Notes: generated from the sequence alone by a model not told the origin. DNA of 64,000 bases from Algoriphagus litoralis (GCF_003259255.1 NZ_QGOL01000007.1:124001-188000); one strand, 5' to 3'. Numbered from the stretch's first letter, positions 24,725 through 34,851 are shown. Program-made: numbers and translations.

Positions 24725-27328
24725 ATGGACATAATCATTAAGGCTGGCCAGCAGTTTTTAGGAATATTTAGATCACCTCTTTTTTGCCTCACCCTTATCT
24801 TTGGACTATTTCTTAGTCATTTTTCCAAAAGCCAAGAGGCTGATTCCATCCAAAATCAATCTGTCAATCAAGATACTATTCAAAACTCGGCCGATCCGGG
24901 TATCTCAGGTGATTCAACAGGAAGTAAATCAGCAGTTCCAATCAAGGGTTTCATCGAGCAAATTCAGGAATCTGCTGCTAATGAATATGTCTCTAGCGTT
25001 CAAAAATTTGAGAATAGAAAGATCTACCTCCGTCAGCATGATTTGCTCAATTCCCTAAAAGATGAAAACTACAGGATAAAGAGGATCATTACTAAGGGTT
25101 TTGACTACAGGGAAATTAAAGCCAAAATCAACGAATTCCAATCCTTGATGGCCGCCACACTTAGTGGGATCAATGAAAGTGATAAAGAACTCCAAACTGA
25201 ACGTAACCTGACTGTTTCTGCAGCGATTTTTAGGGAAATGCTGGATCAGCTCGCGGTGAAAAAAAACGTCGTGGATGAATTTGCTGATCAAATCAGGAGG
25301 TCTCAATATGTGATAGACTCGATCTCTGCCGAGAAGGATCTCTATCTCTTTTCCGACGACTCATTAGAAACCCGGCAATATGCTTACCTATTGATTGAGA
25401 TTTCCAAAGAAACCAAACCCATCGATGATTCATTAAAAAACCTGAGCAACCTCGTTGACAGCCTCCAGACCTCGTTGAATGAAATGGTTTTTGACCTAAA
25501 CACCCAAATCGAGACATTAGAACTAACCCGTAAAGAACTGAATGCCTCTATTTTTTCTCAGGAAATCCCTGAAGAATTGAATTCCTCTTATTTCAAAAGA
25601 TCCATCACAGAAGCCATCTCGTATTCCATCCTCAAAGAGAAAATTGCCCTATTCTTTTATTTCAATCTTTACATACCCAGGTTTGTTTTACTAGTAGTAT
25701 TGATCCTGACTGTTTGGCTGTTTTTAAGAAACGTTAAAGCCCGATACATTCAGAATCAAACTTCTACTGATATCGACGAAAACAGTGTTGTCCTCAAATC
25801 GCCTTTACTTTCCGCTATTGTCATTGTTTCTGGGATTTTTCAGTTTTTCTTTCCCAGCCCTCCATTTGTGGTGTACTGGATAATCTGGTTCATTTCATCC
25901 ATATCCTTAACGATTATTTTCAGTGGATACCTGGTCAGGTTTTGGATGTTTTTCTGGGTATTTACTGTGGTCGTTTTTTTACTATCCGGAAGTGTGAATA
26001 TGATTTTGCTTCCAAGTCAAGAAGAACGGATTTTAATGATTATCCTTTCTTCGATTGGGGTACTTTTCTTGGTTTTCACCATTTGGAGAGGTAGAAACAA
26101 GCAGCTTAAAGAAAAGCGGATTGTATACTTCATCTGGTTTATGGGTGTATTTGAGTTTTTTTCATTGGCGCTGAACCTCATGGGTCGCTTCAATCTTTCC
26201 AAATCATTCTTGGTAGCAGGTTTTATCGGTATAGTAGTTGGGATTTTGTTGCTTTGGACAGTCCGATTGATCAATCAAGGTCTATCCCTAGCCAACAAAG
26301 TCTATCATGGTCAAGAAAAGGATTTATTCTTCATCAATTTTGATAAGCTAGGCGAAAAAGCGCCGGGAATTTTCTATGCCTTTATCGTTTTGGGATGGAC
26401 TATTCTGATAGGAAAGAATTTCTACACATTTTCTCAGATCTCGATCTCCATCAATGAATTCCTGAATGCGGAAAGGATGATAGGATCCTACAAATTCTCA
26501 ATCAATGGGATCTTTGTCTTCATCATCATCCTACTGGTCTCTGTATTGATTTCCAGATTATTGTCCATTTTTTCGGCAGATCCAGATCCTGCATCTACTA
26601 CGGATCAGCGGAAGCGGGTCAGCTTTGGAAGTTGGCTTTTGCTGGTTCAAATTTTTGTCATTTCTACGGGTTTGTTTTTGGCGTTTGCGGCATCTGGAAT
26701 ACCCTTGGATAAGATCACGATCATCCTTGGTGCATTGAGTGTCGGCATCGGCTTGGGTCTCCAAAGTCTGGTAAACAATTTGGTAAGTGGATTGATCATT
26801 GCCTTCGAAAACACGGTGAAAGTCGGTGATTTGATCGAAATTGAAGGCAAACCGGGGATAATGAAATCAATTGGATTTCGCAGTAGCGTGGTAAATATGT
26901 TTGAAGGGTCTACGGTGGTCATCCCAAATGGCGACCTGATAGCAAAACAACTTATCAATTGGACCACTGGCAAAGGGAGAAAACTCACTCTGATCATCGG
27001 CGTGGCCTATGGCAGTGATCTGGCTAAGGTCACTCACATACTTCGCGAAATTATCTCAGAAGACACCCGGATCCGTCTTTATCCGGCAGCACGGGTTGTT
27101 CCTGTAGAGTTTGCCGACAGTTCGATTGACATTGAGGTGACTTTCTGGGTAAATAATTACAATGATTTTCCTTTTGTCAAAGGGGAATTCATCAGCCGGG
27201 CCAATGAATTATTCCAGCAAAATGGAATCAAAATTCCATTCCCTCAGCGCGACCTGTATCTCAAAAAACTACCTAAAAAAGATGAAAAGGAAGGTAGTGA
27301 GGCAGATTCATTCAATCCCAATGGTTAA
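24725..27328 (+). CDS. MscS-family mechanosensitive channel with long N-terminal region
   Basis: An 867-residue inner-membrane protein from ATG 24725 (an upstream in-frame GTG is unlikely because the ATG opens a signal-like segment). Residues 1-35 form a signal or first helix, followed by a coiled-coil periplasmic domain of about 250 residues, then about nine to ten membrane helices. The MscS core is near 640-800: pore helix LGALSVGIGLGLQSLVNNLVSG, then FENTVKVGDLIEIEGKPGIM and the beta domain TVVIPNGDLIAKQLINWT. The layout resembles the large MscK/YbdG-like members. It would release solutes on hypo-osmotic shock. Confidence 0.9.
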   Translation: MDIIIKAGQQFLGIFRSPLFCLTLIFGLFLSHFSKSQEADSIQNQSVNQDTIQNSADPGISGDSTGSKSAVPIKGFIEQIQESAANEYVSSVQKFENRKIYLRQHDLLNSLKDENYRIKRIITKGFDYREIKAKINEFQSLMAATLSGINESDKELQTERNLTVSAAIFREMLDQLAVKKNVVDEFADQIRRSQYVIDSISAEKDLYLFSDDSLETRQYAYLLIEISKETKPIDDSLKNLSNLVDSLQTSLNEMVFDLNTQIETLELTRKELNASIFSQEIPEELNSSYFKRSITEAISYSILKEKIALFFYFNLYIPRFVLLVVLILTVWLFLRNVKARYIQNQTSTDIDENSVVLKSPLLSAIVIVSGIFQFFFPSPPFVVYWIIWFISSISLTIIFSGYLVRFWMFFWVFTVVVFLLSGSVNMILLPSQEERILMIILSSIGVLFLVFTIWRGRNKQLKEKRIVYFIWFMGVFEFFSLALNLMGRFNLSKSFLVAGFIGIVVGILLLWTVRLINQGLSLANKVYHGQEKDLFFINFDKLGEKAPGIFYAFIVLGWTILIGKNFYTFSQISISINEFLNAERMIGSYKFSINGIFVFIIILLVSVLISRLLSIFSADPDPASTTDQRKRVSFGSWLLLVQIFVISTGLFLAFAASGIPLDKITIILGALSVGIGLGLQSLVNNLVSGLIIAFENTVKVGDLIEIEGKPGIMKSIGFRSSVVNMFEGSTVVIPNGDLIAKQLINWTTGKGRKLTLIIGVAYGSDLAKVTHILREIISEDTRIRLYPAARVVPVEFADSSIDIEVTFWVNNYNDFPFVKGEFISRANELFQQNGIKIPFPQRDLYLKKLPKKDEKEGSEADSFNPNG

Positions 27329-27377
27329 TAAATAGAAGACTAAATTTCATCAGGAATTCAGTCCGCAGTTTTCGAAA

Positions 27378-28388
27378 TCAAGACACTGGGGCATCTTTCT
27401 CAGCCTTTTGTCTTCCGAAATATCCTGCCAAAATACTTCCCAAAATCAATTGCTGGATGTGATATAGCATCACAGGAAGTAAAACCAATCCCAGAACCGC
27501 AGGATCCGGGAATATCACTTTGCCTATCACCACTGCATGAACCAGTGATTTTTTGGATCCACAAAAAAGGGTCGTAATCCGGTCCTGGATAGAAAATTTG
27601 AGCAGCTTCGATATCACATCCAGTAACAGCCACACAATTATAAAAATACCCAAAACCGTAACGGCTATGGTCCACAATACAGAAAGTTGATAGGAAGAAA
27701 ACAATCGCTGAGAAAATGACTCGGCAAAGGAAGTAAATACAATGACCATAATAACTGCCTGATCTATGTACTTCAGCTTTGGAAGAATCGACTTTACTCT
27801 CGGAAAAAGCCATCCATGAGAAAAGATTCCCAACACCACAGGCAGGATGACCTTAAGCGTCAGTTCGCCAAGTGTATGCCAGAAATCGAGTTCCCCCTCG
27901 GCTCCTCCCACCAAAAATCCCATCCAGGCTGGTGTCAGAACTACTCCAAAGAGACTGGAAATACTGGCATTGAAAATAGCTGCAGGCAGGTTACCTCCGG
28001 CAATGGATACCATGACTACGGAAGCACTCACTGTGGAAGGAAGCGCAGAGAGGTAAGTAATCCCCAATCGAAAGTCTGGATCCACCCACCACATGTAGTT
28101 CAAAAGAAAATGTACCAAAACAGGAAAAATGAGGAAAGTTGAAAGCTGAATCAGCAGGTGCAGTCTCCAATTGGAAAGCCCAGACCGGAGCTGCTGAGGA
28201 TCAAGTTTTACCCCATAAAAAAAGAAGACGAAAGCGATTCCCAAATTAATGATCGGCTTCCAGGGAAGTCCAGAATCTACAGACCCCACCTCTGGAAAAA
28301 TGGCTGCCAATCCGATTGCGAGAAATAACCCCAACAAAAACCCATTGATGCCTACTCGCTGGAGGGTCTGGATCAATTTGTGGATCAT
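27378..28388 (-). CDS. Bile acid:sodium symporter (BASS) family transporter
   Basis: A 336-residue protein with about ten hydrophobic helices, matching the SBF-like (PF13593-type) branch: GVKLDPQQLRSGLSNWRLHLL near residue 65, then SALPSTVSASVVMVSIAGGNLPAA and CGSKKSLVHAVVIGKVIF. The transport substrate in bacteria is usually a carboxylate and is not known here. The start overlaps the end of the downstream-coded RNA methyltransferase by 4 nt (28385-28388), so the two minus-strand genes are coupled. Confidence 0.88.
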   Translation of the reverse strand: MIHKLIQTLQRVGINGFLLGLFLAIGLAAIFPEVGSVDSGLPWKPIINLGIAFVFFFYGVKLDPQQLRSGLSNWRLHLLIQLSTFLIFPVLVHFLLNYMWWVDPDFRLGITYLSALPSTVSASVVMVSIAGGNLPAAIFNASISSLFGVVLTPAWMGFLVGGAEGELDFWHTLGELTLKVILPVVLGIFSHGWLFPRVKSILPKLKYIDQAVIMVIVFTSFAESFSQRLFSSYQLSVLWTIAVTVLGIFIIVWLLLDVISKLLKFSIQDRITTLFCGSKKSLVHAVVIGKVIFPDPAVLGLVLLPVMLYHIQQLILGSILAGYFGRQKAEKDAPVS

Positions 28389-29134
28389 GATCCCATCAGC
28401 CTTTTGAAATTATCACAAATGATAGCTGTAGCGATGGCTACATTCAGTGATTCCGCTCGTCCAAATCCGGGAATTGTCACTTTTTGACTCACTTTTTTTG
28501 CTAATTCAGATGAGATGCCATTGGCCTCATTTCCCATCAAAATCACTCCTGAGGCAGGCTTATCCAACCGATGAATATTTTCACCGTCTAAAAACGCCCC
28601 ATAGACCGGGAGTTTCCAACGCTCCAGAACTTCTCCTAAATCTCCATAAAAAAACTCAACGCGTGTAAAGGATCCCATGGAAGCCTGAATCACCTTGGGA
28701 TTGTAAAATTCGGCGGTCTGTTGGGAGAAGACCAGCCTTCGGATTCCATACCAATCTGCCACCCGAATAATGGTGCCGAGATTTCCGGGATCTCTCACCT
28801 CATCCAAGGCTAAAATCAATTGGTCCTCTCCAGGTTCAAAGGCTTTATTTTCTTTCATTTTGACAACAGCAAGTGCTGCATCATTGGATTGGTAGTGCCC
28901 GACTTGTTCCAGTTGATTTTGAGTCACTGAAATAAAATCACCAGAGAAGGAGGTGAGCACTTGCGAATTCCTTTTTTCAAAAGACGCTGTACCCAATATC
29001 ATTTCCACTGAAAAGTCCGAATCCAACACCTCCAAAACGCTTTTTTCCCCTTCCACAAAGAACATCCTGCTATCACTTCGGTATTTTTTTTGATGCAAGG
29101 ATTTTATAAACTTAACCGTATTTTTGCTCAGCAT
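28385..29134 (-). CDS. TrmH/SpoU-family RNA 2'-O-methyltransferase
   Basis: A 249-residue SPOUT methyltransferase. N-terminal substrate-binding part includes IKSLHQKKYRSDSRMFFVEGEK, and the catalytic knotted domain has ALDEVRDPGNLGTIIRVADW (motif 1), LMGNEANGIS (motif 2) and IPGFGRAESLNVAIATAI (motif 3), which bind S-adenosylmethionine. The family methylates ribose in rRNA or tRNA; this form resembles RlmB/TsnR but the exact site is not assignable. Divergent from the BamA-like gene, with starts about 20 bp apart. Confidence 0.9.
   Translation of the reverse strand: MLSKNTVKFIKSLHQKKYRSDSRMFFVEGEKSVLEVLDSDFSVEMILGTASFEKRNSQVLTSFSGDFISVTQNQLEQVGHYQSNDAALAVVKMKENKAFEPGEDQLILALDEVRDPGNLGTIIRVADWYGIRRLVFSQQTAEFYNPKVIQASMGSFTRVEFFYGDLGEVLERWKLPVYGAFLDGENIHRLDKPASGVILMGNEANGISSELAKKVSQKVTIPGFGRAESLNVAIATAIICDNFKRLMGS
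29119..29126 (+). promoter_or_regulatory. -7 box (TATTTTTG) of the BamA-hemF-PAP2 operon
   Basis: Exact TAnnTTTG match. The possible TTG start at 29124 lies inside this box, which argues for the later TTG start at 29154. The nearest TTTG upstream (29089-29092) is 26 nt away, longer than ideal. Confidence 0.4.
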
Positions 29135-29153
29135 CTCTTCAGCTTATTCCGAT

Positions 29154-31571
29154 TTGAAATCCTCCAAATATATACTTTTTATAGCGCTTCTTGGGATTTG
29201 CTGGGGTTGTTCCTTGACCAAGAATCTAGAGGAAGGCCAGTATGCACTCTATGAAAATGACATCACAGGAGTGGAAAAGGCTAACAAAGAAACGCTCTAT
29301 GGATTAATCGAACAGGAACCCAATACACGTTTCCTTGGCGTATCTCCAGGTGTCATCATCTATCGCTTTGGTGCCAAATTCTATGACAGTGTCAAGGTCG
29401 CAGAAAAACTAAGATCGGATGAAAGAGAATTAGCTCAACTTGAGCTCCTACTCGATTCATTACCTGACGAAAAGAAAGCTAAAAAAAGAGTAGAAAAACT
29501 GGAGACCAAAATTGTTGGTCTAAATAAGAAACTGGAATACGGAAACACTGTAATGAGGACCGGAAATCCACTGGTGATTTTTGACAGTACTCTGACCAAA
29601 ACCACCAAGGAAAATCTCAAAGGTTATCTGGTCAATCATGGATTTTTTGACGCTGAGGTTGATTTTGAGGTAAAGACCGATAAAAAGAAGGCCTATGTGT
29701 CCTATCTGGTCACAGAGAAAAGCCCGTACTTGCTTGAATCTTTCTACACCAAAACAGAAAACACGGAAATCATCAAATTGCTGAACTCATCAGCTAAAGA
29801 TTCAAAAATCAAGGTCGGTGGTAATTACAACCAAGACCAAATCACAGCGGAACGAAACAGATTAGAAGAACTATTGAAAAACAATGGCTTCTTTATGTTT
29901 TCAAAATCATATATCAATTACATCGCCTACAAGGATACGGCTACTCATACCATCAAGCTGGAGCAGGTGATCCAAAAACCCACATTCACCGATATTCACG
30001 AAGTCTATACCATTGATTCGATTACTTTTCGGATCAATCCACCAAGCAATGAATTCGCAGACAGGAGGGTAAAGGAGCAGTACAAGAGTATTGATTTCTC
30101 GTTTTTCCAAGATAGATACTCCGCTAAGGTTTTGGCCTCAAGGGTCTTCTTTCAACCCGGGCAGGTTTATAACAGGACTTCAGCTATAGAGACGCAGCGT
30201 CAGCTTAGCAATCTGGATTTGTTCCGGTTTGTAAACATTACATTCGATACCTTGGGTACTTCGCTTACGGCCAATATTTTCACTCAACCCAATCAGAAAT
30301 ATCAGCTCACCAATCAGGTCGGTATGACCATTACAGAGCAACTCCCAGGACCATTCTTTAGTACTGCACTACGGAATCGAAATTTCTTCCGGGCGGGTGA
30401 GATTCTTGAATTTAACTTTCGGGCAGGTCTGGAAGGAGTGGCATCCGCCACTGGACAAGGCGTATACCAAAGTTCCGAGGTAAATGCTGGCGTAACACTA
30501 ATTTTCCCCCGGTTTCTGATTCCCTTTTCACCCGGATCACTTCAGAAATATGGCAGATATAATCCAAGCACAAGAGTGCGGCTGGGCTACAATTATACCA
30601 ACAGACCTGAATACAATAGAAACTCTGTAAATGGATTGCTGTCATACTCTTGGGTCACTTCCAACAATCGGATTTTCTATACCTTAAATGCAGCTGACCT
30701 CAGCTACATCCGGACACCGAGAATTCAGGATGAATTTTTTGATATTCTGGCAAACCTGCAACAGGAAGGAAACAACCTGATCTGGTCATTTCTTCCTTCG
30801 TTTATCAGCAGTATATCAGGACAGTCGATTATCAACTTCAACAAATACGGGAACTTCAACACCAATCGGGCTTCGCTTTTGAGGCTTTTTGCAGAAAGTG
30901 GCGGTACTACGCTCAACTTCTTCGATGTTCAGAATAATAGCGAACCTGATATCGAATACGCAAATTTTCAATGGGTTAAAGCCCAAGTGGATTTTAGGAG
31001 ATATTATCCGGTCAACGAAAAGCAGACTTTTGCCTATCGGTTTAATTTTGGGTGGGCCAGACCCTATGGAGTGAGTGCGGGGATTCTTCCTTATGAAAAG
31101 TATTTCTTTGCCGGAGGCGGCACGAGCATCAGAGCCTGGCAAGCCCGACGACTTGGCCCCGGTAGCTATGTACCTCAAACGGGCGAGGGAGGAGAATATG
31201 ATTATACCAACGAGCAACCAGCCGAAATGATCCTTGAGACCATGCTGGAATACCGAAGAAACTTGTTTGGGTATTTTGATATGGCCCTGTTCATAGATGC
31301 GGGCAATAGCTGGATGATCGGATACGATGCAGCAAGACCAGGGGCGGATTTCAGATGGGACAGGTTCTACAAAGAAATCGCCGTCGGAGCAGGATTTGGC
31401 TTGCGGATGGATTTTGACTTTCTGGTCGTCCGATTGGATTTGGCGACCAAAGCCATTGACCCCTCAAAGCCTATTGGGGAGCGATGGGTCTTTGATAATA
31501 TCAGTTTCGATCGTCCCTTTGGAATCAAAGGACAGACAGTGCTAAATTTTGGGATAGGATATCCCTTCTAA
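29154..31571 (+). CDS. BamA/TamA-family outer-membrane protein, lipoprotein-like N-terminus
   Basis: About 805 residues. From TTG 29154 it begins with a signal peptide and a plausible lipobox (ICWGC). POTRA-like domains follow (TKTTKENLKGYLVNHGFFDAEVDFEV; ERNRLEELLKNNGFFMFS; ETQRQLSNLDLFRFVNITFD), and the C-terminal half is a barrel with the surface-antigen signature (FFAGGGTSIRAWQARRLGPG, then AVGAGFGLRMDFDFLVVRLD). Family members fold or translocate other outer-membrane proteins; this lineage-specific BamA paralogue is likely TamA- or BamA-like. No ATG exists near the N-terminus. First gene of an operon with hemF 6 bp downstream. Confidence 0.85.
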   Translation: MKSSKYILFIALLGICWGCSLTKNLEEGQYALYENDITGVEKANKETLYGLIEQEPNTRFLGVSPGVIIYRFGAKFYDSVKVAEKLRSDERELAQLELLLDSLPDEKKAKKRVEKLETKIVGLNKKLEYGNTVMRTGNPLVIFDSTLTKTTKENLKGYLVNHGFFDAEVDFEVKTDKKKAYVSYLVTEKSPYLLESFYTKTENTEIIKLLNSSAKDSKIKVGGNYNQDQITAERNRLEELLKNNGFFMFSKSYINYIAYKDTATHTIKLEQVIQKPTFTDIHEVYTIDSITFRINPPSNEFADRRVKEQYKSIDFSFFQDRYSAKVLASRVFFQPGQVYNRTSAIETQRQLSNLDLFRFVNITFDTLGTSLTANIFTQPNQKYQLTNQVGMTITEQLPGPFFSTALRNRNFFRAGEILEFNFRAGLEGVASATGQGVYQSSEVNAGVTLIFPRFLIPFSPGSLQKYGRYNPSTRVRLGYNYTNRPEYNRNSVNGLLSYSWVTSNNRIFYTLNAADLSYIRTPRIQDEFFDILANLQQEGNNLIWSFLPSFISSISGQSIINFNKYGNFNTNRASLLRLFAESGGTTLNFFDVQNNSEPDIEYANFQWVKAQVDFRRYYPVNEKQTFAYRFNFGWARPYGVSAGILPYEKYFFAGGGTSIRAWQARRLGPGSYVPQTGEGGEYDYTNEQPAEMILETMLEYRRNLFGYFDMALFIDAGNSWMIGYDAARPGADFRWDRFYKEIAVGAGFGLRMDFDFLVVRLDLATKAIDPSKPIGERWVFDNISFDRPFGIKGQTVLNFGIGYPF
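29165..29172 (-). promoter_or_regulatory. -7 box (TATATTTG) of the RNA methyltransferase gene
   Basis: Exact match on the minus strand, 30 nt before the methyltransferase ATG at 29134. It lies inside the start of the divergent BamA-like gene. Confidence 0.4.
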
Positions 31572-31577
31572 CGAATC

Positions 31578-32489
31578 ATGAGTAGAAAAACCAAAGCCGA
31601 AATAGCTGAAATATACCAGCAAATGCAGGATTACATCTGTCAAGGACTGGAGCAAGGTGACGGACAGGGACAATTCAGAGAAGACAAATGGACCCGCGAA
31701 GACGGTGGCGGAGGACGTACCAGGATTTTCGAAAACGGTAAGGTAATTGAAAAGGGAGGAGTTGCTTTTTCAGCTGTTCATGGTCCCACCCCGCAGAAAA
31801 TCCTACAAAAATTAGGACTGGAAAAAGGTGATTTCTTTGCCACAGGCGTCTCTATAGTACTACATCCTTATAGCCCGATGGTGCCGATTATCCACATGAA
31901 TATTCGGTATTTTGAAATGGAAAATGGAATTCACTGGTTTGGAGGTGGGATCGACCTGACTCCCCATTACATAGATCCGCTAGACGCAAGGTATTTTCAC
32001 CAAGAACTCAAGAATGTCTGCGATCAATTTGACCAAGAGTATTATCCAAGGTTCAAAGCCTGGGCTGACGATTACTTTTTCCTTAAGCATCGAAATGAAA
32101 CCCGTGGAATCGGAGGTATTTTCTATGACCGGCTAAGTGGGAAAAACGACGAGCACTTTCAGCAAATCTTGAATTTCAGTTTAGAAATCGGCAGGCTTTT
32201 CCCAAGGGTCTATTCCTACTACATGGGAAAAAATTCAAAAACTCCATTTGGAAGCCAAGAAAAAGCTTGGCAAAACCTCAGACGGGGTCGATATGTGGAA
32301 TTCAATCTGGTATGGGATGCGGGAACCAAATTTGGTCTGGATACCAATGGACGAACAGAAAGCATCCTGATGAGTATGCCTCCTCAGGCTGAATGGACCT
32401 ATATGCATTCCCCTACCCCTGGTAGTCAAGAAGAATTCACTGTCAACCACTTGAAGAAAGATATAGACTGGCTAACTTATCCTTTATGA
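31578..32489 (+). CDS. hemF: Oxygen-dependent coproporphyrinogen III oxidase
   Basis: Oxidatively decarboxylates coproporphyrinogen III to protoporphyrinogen IX in heme synthesis (EC 1.3.3.3). 303 residues, normal length. Conserved stretches are TREDGGGGRTRIFENG, HPYSPMVPIIHMNIRYF, WFGGGIDLTPHYID, HRNETRGIGGIFYD, RRGRYVEFNLVWDAGTKFGL and RTESILMSMPP. It needs O2, so the organism respires aerobically. Start 6 bp after the BamA-like gene; its stop overlaps the next start by 4 nt. Confidence 0.95.
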   Translation: MSRKTKAEIAEIYQQMQDYICQGLEQGDGQGQFREDKWTREDGGGGRTRIFENGKVIEKGGVAFSAVHGPTPQKILQKLGLEKGDFFATGVSIVLHPYSPMVPIIHMNIRYFEMENGIHWFGGGIDLTPHYIDPLDARYFHQELKNVCDQFDQEYYPRFKAWADDYFFLKHRNETRGIGGIFYDRLSGKNDEHFQQILNFSLEIGRLFPRVYSYYMGKNSKTPFGSQEKAWQNLRRGRYVEFNLVWDAGTKFGLDTNGRTESILMSMPPQAEWTYMHSPTPGSQEEFTVNHLKKDIDWLTYPL

Positions 32490-33061
32490 TAGAGACTTTG
32501 AAAAAATGGGATGAGGACTTGTTCCTTTGGTTGAATTCTTTCCATGCAGATTGGTTGGATCCGATCGTGTTTCAAATGACAGAAACGATCACCTGGATTC
32601 CATTGTATGCCTTTTTGATCTATTGGATATTCAAAGTCGACCGAGCCAATGCTTGGTGGGTTTTAGGCGGAGTGGCACTGACCATTCTTGCTGCCGATCA
32701 GTTCACTTCAGGCTTTCTCAAGCCTCTCATGGAGCGATTGCGACCTTGCCATGACCCTAGATGGGAAGGAATTATGCATAACTATGGCCGATGCGGAGGT
32801 CTCTATGGATTTGTGTCATCCCATGCCGCCAACACTTTTGGCCTGGCAGTATTCCTAAATCGAAAATTAAAGGGAAAAATGAAACACCTTCGCTGGTTGT
32901 ATGTATACGCTCTTGTAGTGAGCTACACACGAATCTACTTGGGTGTTCATTATCCGTTTGACATTATCCTTGGGGCAGCGATAGGTACGCTTATCGCATG
33001 GATTTCTTGGTTTTTTATCGTGTTTGCCAAGAGAGAATTGGTGAAACAAATATTAAAGTAA
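32486..33061 (+). CDS. PAP2-family membrane phosphatase
   Basis: A 191-residue inner-membrane protein with about five helices and the three PAP2 motifs: KPLMERLRPC (KX6RP), FVSSHAANTFG (here S-S-H-A in the PSGH position) and SYTRIYLGVHYPFDI (SRX5HX3D). Likely dephosphorylates an undecaprenyl-diphosphate or lipid phosphate. Overlaps hemF by an ATGA. No direct link to heme is evident, so the coupling may simply reflect compact packing. Confidence 0.9.
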   Translation: MIETLKKWDEDLFLWLNSFHADWLDPIVFQMTETITWIPLYAFLIYWIFKVDRANAWWVLGGVALTILAADQFTSGFLKPLMERLRPCHDPRWEGIMHNYGRCGGLYGFVSSHAANTFGLAVFLNRKLKGKMKHLRWLYVYALVVSYTRIYLGVHYPFDIILGAAIGTLIAWISWFFIVFAKRELVKQILK

Positions 33062-33082
33062 TGGAAAGTGGCAGGTAGAAGG

Positions 33083-34117
33083 TTATTTATCCTCCTCTTC
33101 TACCTGAACGATCTCGTACATATTTTTTCCATCTTCTACTACAGGCATGTAATAGGTATCTCCATATTTCACAAAGGTCTGATCTCCGACTTTAACCTCC
33201 TCTGCTCCCTCAGGTAAATTGGAAACCACCGCACCTGCTGGAGGAGGCACTACGGTATAAGTGCCGTCTTTTTGCTCGTAGAATGTTCCTCCAAAGTAAT
33301 AATTGTTCACTGTAGGACTTACTTCCACTACCTCAGACTCTTTTGGGATTACAGTGACGTTAGCTCCTTGAGGTGCTTCTACTACTACATAGCCATCAGT
33401 TTCTTTAACATAAAATACACCTTCGTCATAGTGGTAATTTTGCTCATTGACCGATACAACTATGGCTGTAACAGCGATCGTAGTGACAAAAAAGCCCCAT
33501 GGATGCCAAACAGGACCCCAATAATATGGCGTGAATGGATGGTAATAATAGGGGCGATACCAAGAAAAGCCAAAACCTCCCCACACGTACGGCGGTCTAG
33601 GATAAGGTCGATAAGGCGGCCTGTAGGCTACATTCCGATTGTTTCTGACATTGACATTGGTGTACCGATTGTTGTTTACATTGACATTGACATCTCCTCG
33701 GCTTCGGTCCACATTTACCTTGTTGTTTGAGCCACGATCACCAGAATTGATTGTATTTCCTCGATTACCGGAATTATTCCCGTTTAGGGATCCTACCTTG
33801 CTCTCAGGCTTTGATTTATCGGTCACACGACTTGATCCTCCATTGAGTGTTCCTTTGGAGTTGGCAGTGGATGGCCTTGAAGCTGTCGCCTGACGATTTG
33901 CTGTAGGGGATTGCGCAGGTCTTGCTGCCGGCCGAGCTTGTGATGTTGCAGGTCGTGATGCCGAAGGTCGTGACGGTGCTGGTCTTGATGCCGCAGGTTT
34001 ACTGGCAGCCCCACCTCGTCCGGCAAACCGCTGTGCCAAACCTTGCTCTGAGGACACCAATGCCAGTAAGAAAACCAAACCAATAGCAGCGGAAAATTTA
34101 GAAGTACGTTTTTTCAT
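33083..34117 (-). CDS. DUF6515 family secreted protein
   Basis: A 344-residue secreted protein starting at ATG 34117 (a TTG at 34141 is less likely). After the signal peptide comes a long low-complexity segment of Ala/Pro/Arg/Ser repeats (about 25-95), then an Asn-rich segment with NVNVNNN repeats, a Tyr/Pro-rich stretch ending in a hydrophobic helix, and a C-terminal domain of repeated GVFYVKETDGY, GGTFYEQKDGTY and YGDTYYMPV units, the DUF6515 pattern. Role unknown; probably exported. The 5-bp gap to the downstream gene end marks an operon with the DUF2092 gene. Confidence 0.82.
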   Translation of the reverse strand: MKKRTSKFSAAIGLVFLLALVSSEQGLAQRFAGRGGAASKPAASRPAPSRPSASRPATSQARPAARPAQSPTANRQATASRPSTANSKGTLNGGSSRVTDKSKPESKVGSLNGNNSGNRGNTINSGDRGSNNKVNVDRSRGDVNVNVNNNRYTNVNVRNNRNVAYRPPYRPYPRPPYVWGGFGFSWYRPYYYHPFTPYYWGPVWHPWGFFVTTIAVTAIVVSVNEQNYHYDEGVFYVKETDGYVVVEAPQGANVTVIPKESEVVEVSPTVNNYYFGGTFYEQKDGTYTVVPPPAGAVVSNLPEGAEEVKVGDQTFVKYGDTYYMPVVEDGKNMYEIVQVEEEDK

Positions 34118-34122
34118 GAGTA

Positions 34123-34851
34123 TCAATTCTTTTTGGTCCAAATAATTTGTTTGGAATTGGGTGGTGGCATAAACTCAAATATCGATGGAGGATAAACTTG
34201 ATTGATTTCCCAATCATCAAATTCCACCTCTAATTGTCTAGAATACGGCTCTCCAAAATAAGTGAGTAGAATTCGTCTAGGCCGCATCAGTAGATCTTGG
34301 GTCACCCATATTTGAAAAGTCATGGAGGCATTTGAACCTCCCACATGCAGTAGTTTTTCGCCATTAACCTCTGTTTTACCCAAAAACTCGATGTAATCCA
34401 TGTTTTCCATAAGATGAGAGGTAAAATCAGGATATAAAAAGTCAGCCACGACCAGCTGGACTCCAAAATCTTCATCGATCCAATTAAGCATTTCCAACGT
34501 GGAACTTGGCGCATCTGCAGCGGCATAATTATTATCCTCCATGGAATAATAGACTATTTGAGTACCATCATACAGGTAAAAGTGGTCCTTGCCATTTTGG
34601 GTAGTCTTTGCCAAGAGACGATCAGATCCCTGAAAAATATAATCACCGGTTTTGAATTCCTTGATGTAGTAATCTTTAGAAAACGCTACATCCTGAGAGG
34701 TCTGGGTGGTGAATCTCAGTGAGTTCAGTTCCCCAATAGTTTGGCTCATCTTGTCCAAAATCGCCAATGCAACCGAATCATGGTAGATTTCTTGTGCCTG
34801 AATAGCCAATGACAAGAACAAAGACAAAAGGGTTAAGAATTTTTTTTTCAT
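34123..34851 (-). CDS. DUF2092 family periplasmic protein
   Basis: A 242-residue protein with a signal peptide ending IQAQ, matching DUF2092 in length and wording (DKMSQTIGELNSLRFTTQTSQDV, then YYIKEFKTGDYIFQGSDRLL and FQIWVTQDLLMRPRRILLTY). The LolA/LppX-like beta fold of this group suggests binding of a lipid or hydrophobic ligand, but that is family-level inference. It is transcribed with the DUF6515 gene, whose start follows its stop. Confidence 0.82.
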   Translation of the reverse strand: MKKKFLTLLSLFLSLAIQAQEIYHDSVALAILDKMSQTIGELNSLRFTTQTSQDVAFSKDYYIKEFKTGDYIFQGSDRLLAKTTQNGKDHFYLYDGTQIVYYSMEDNNYAAADAPSSTLEMLNWIDEDFGVQLVVADFLYPDFTSHLMENMDYIEFLGKTEVNGEKLLHVGGSNASMTFQIWVTQDLLMRPRRILLTYFGEPYSRQLEVEFDDWEINQVYPPSIFEFMPPPNSKQIIWTKKN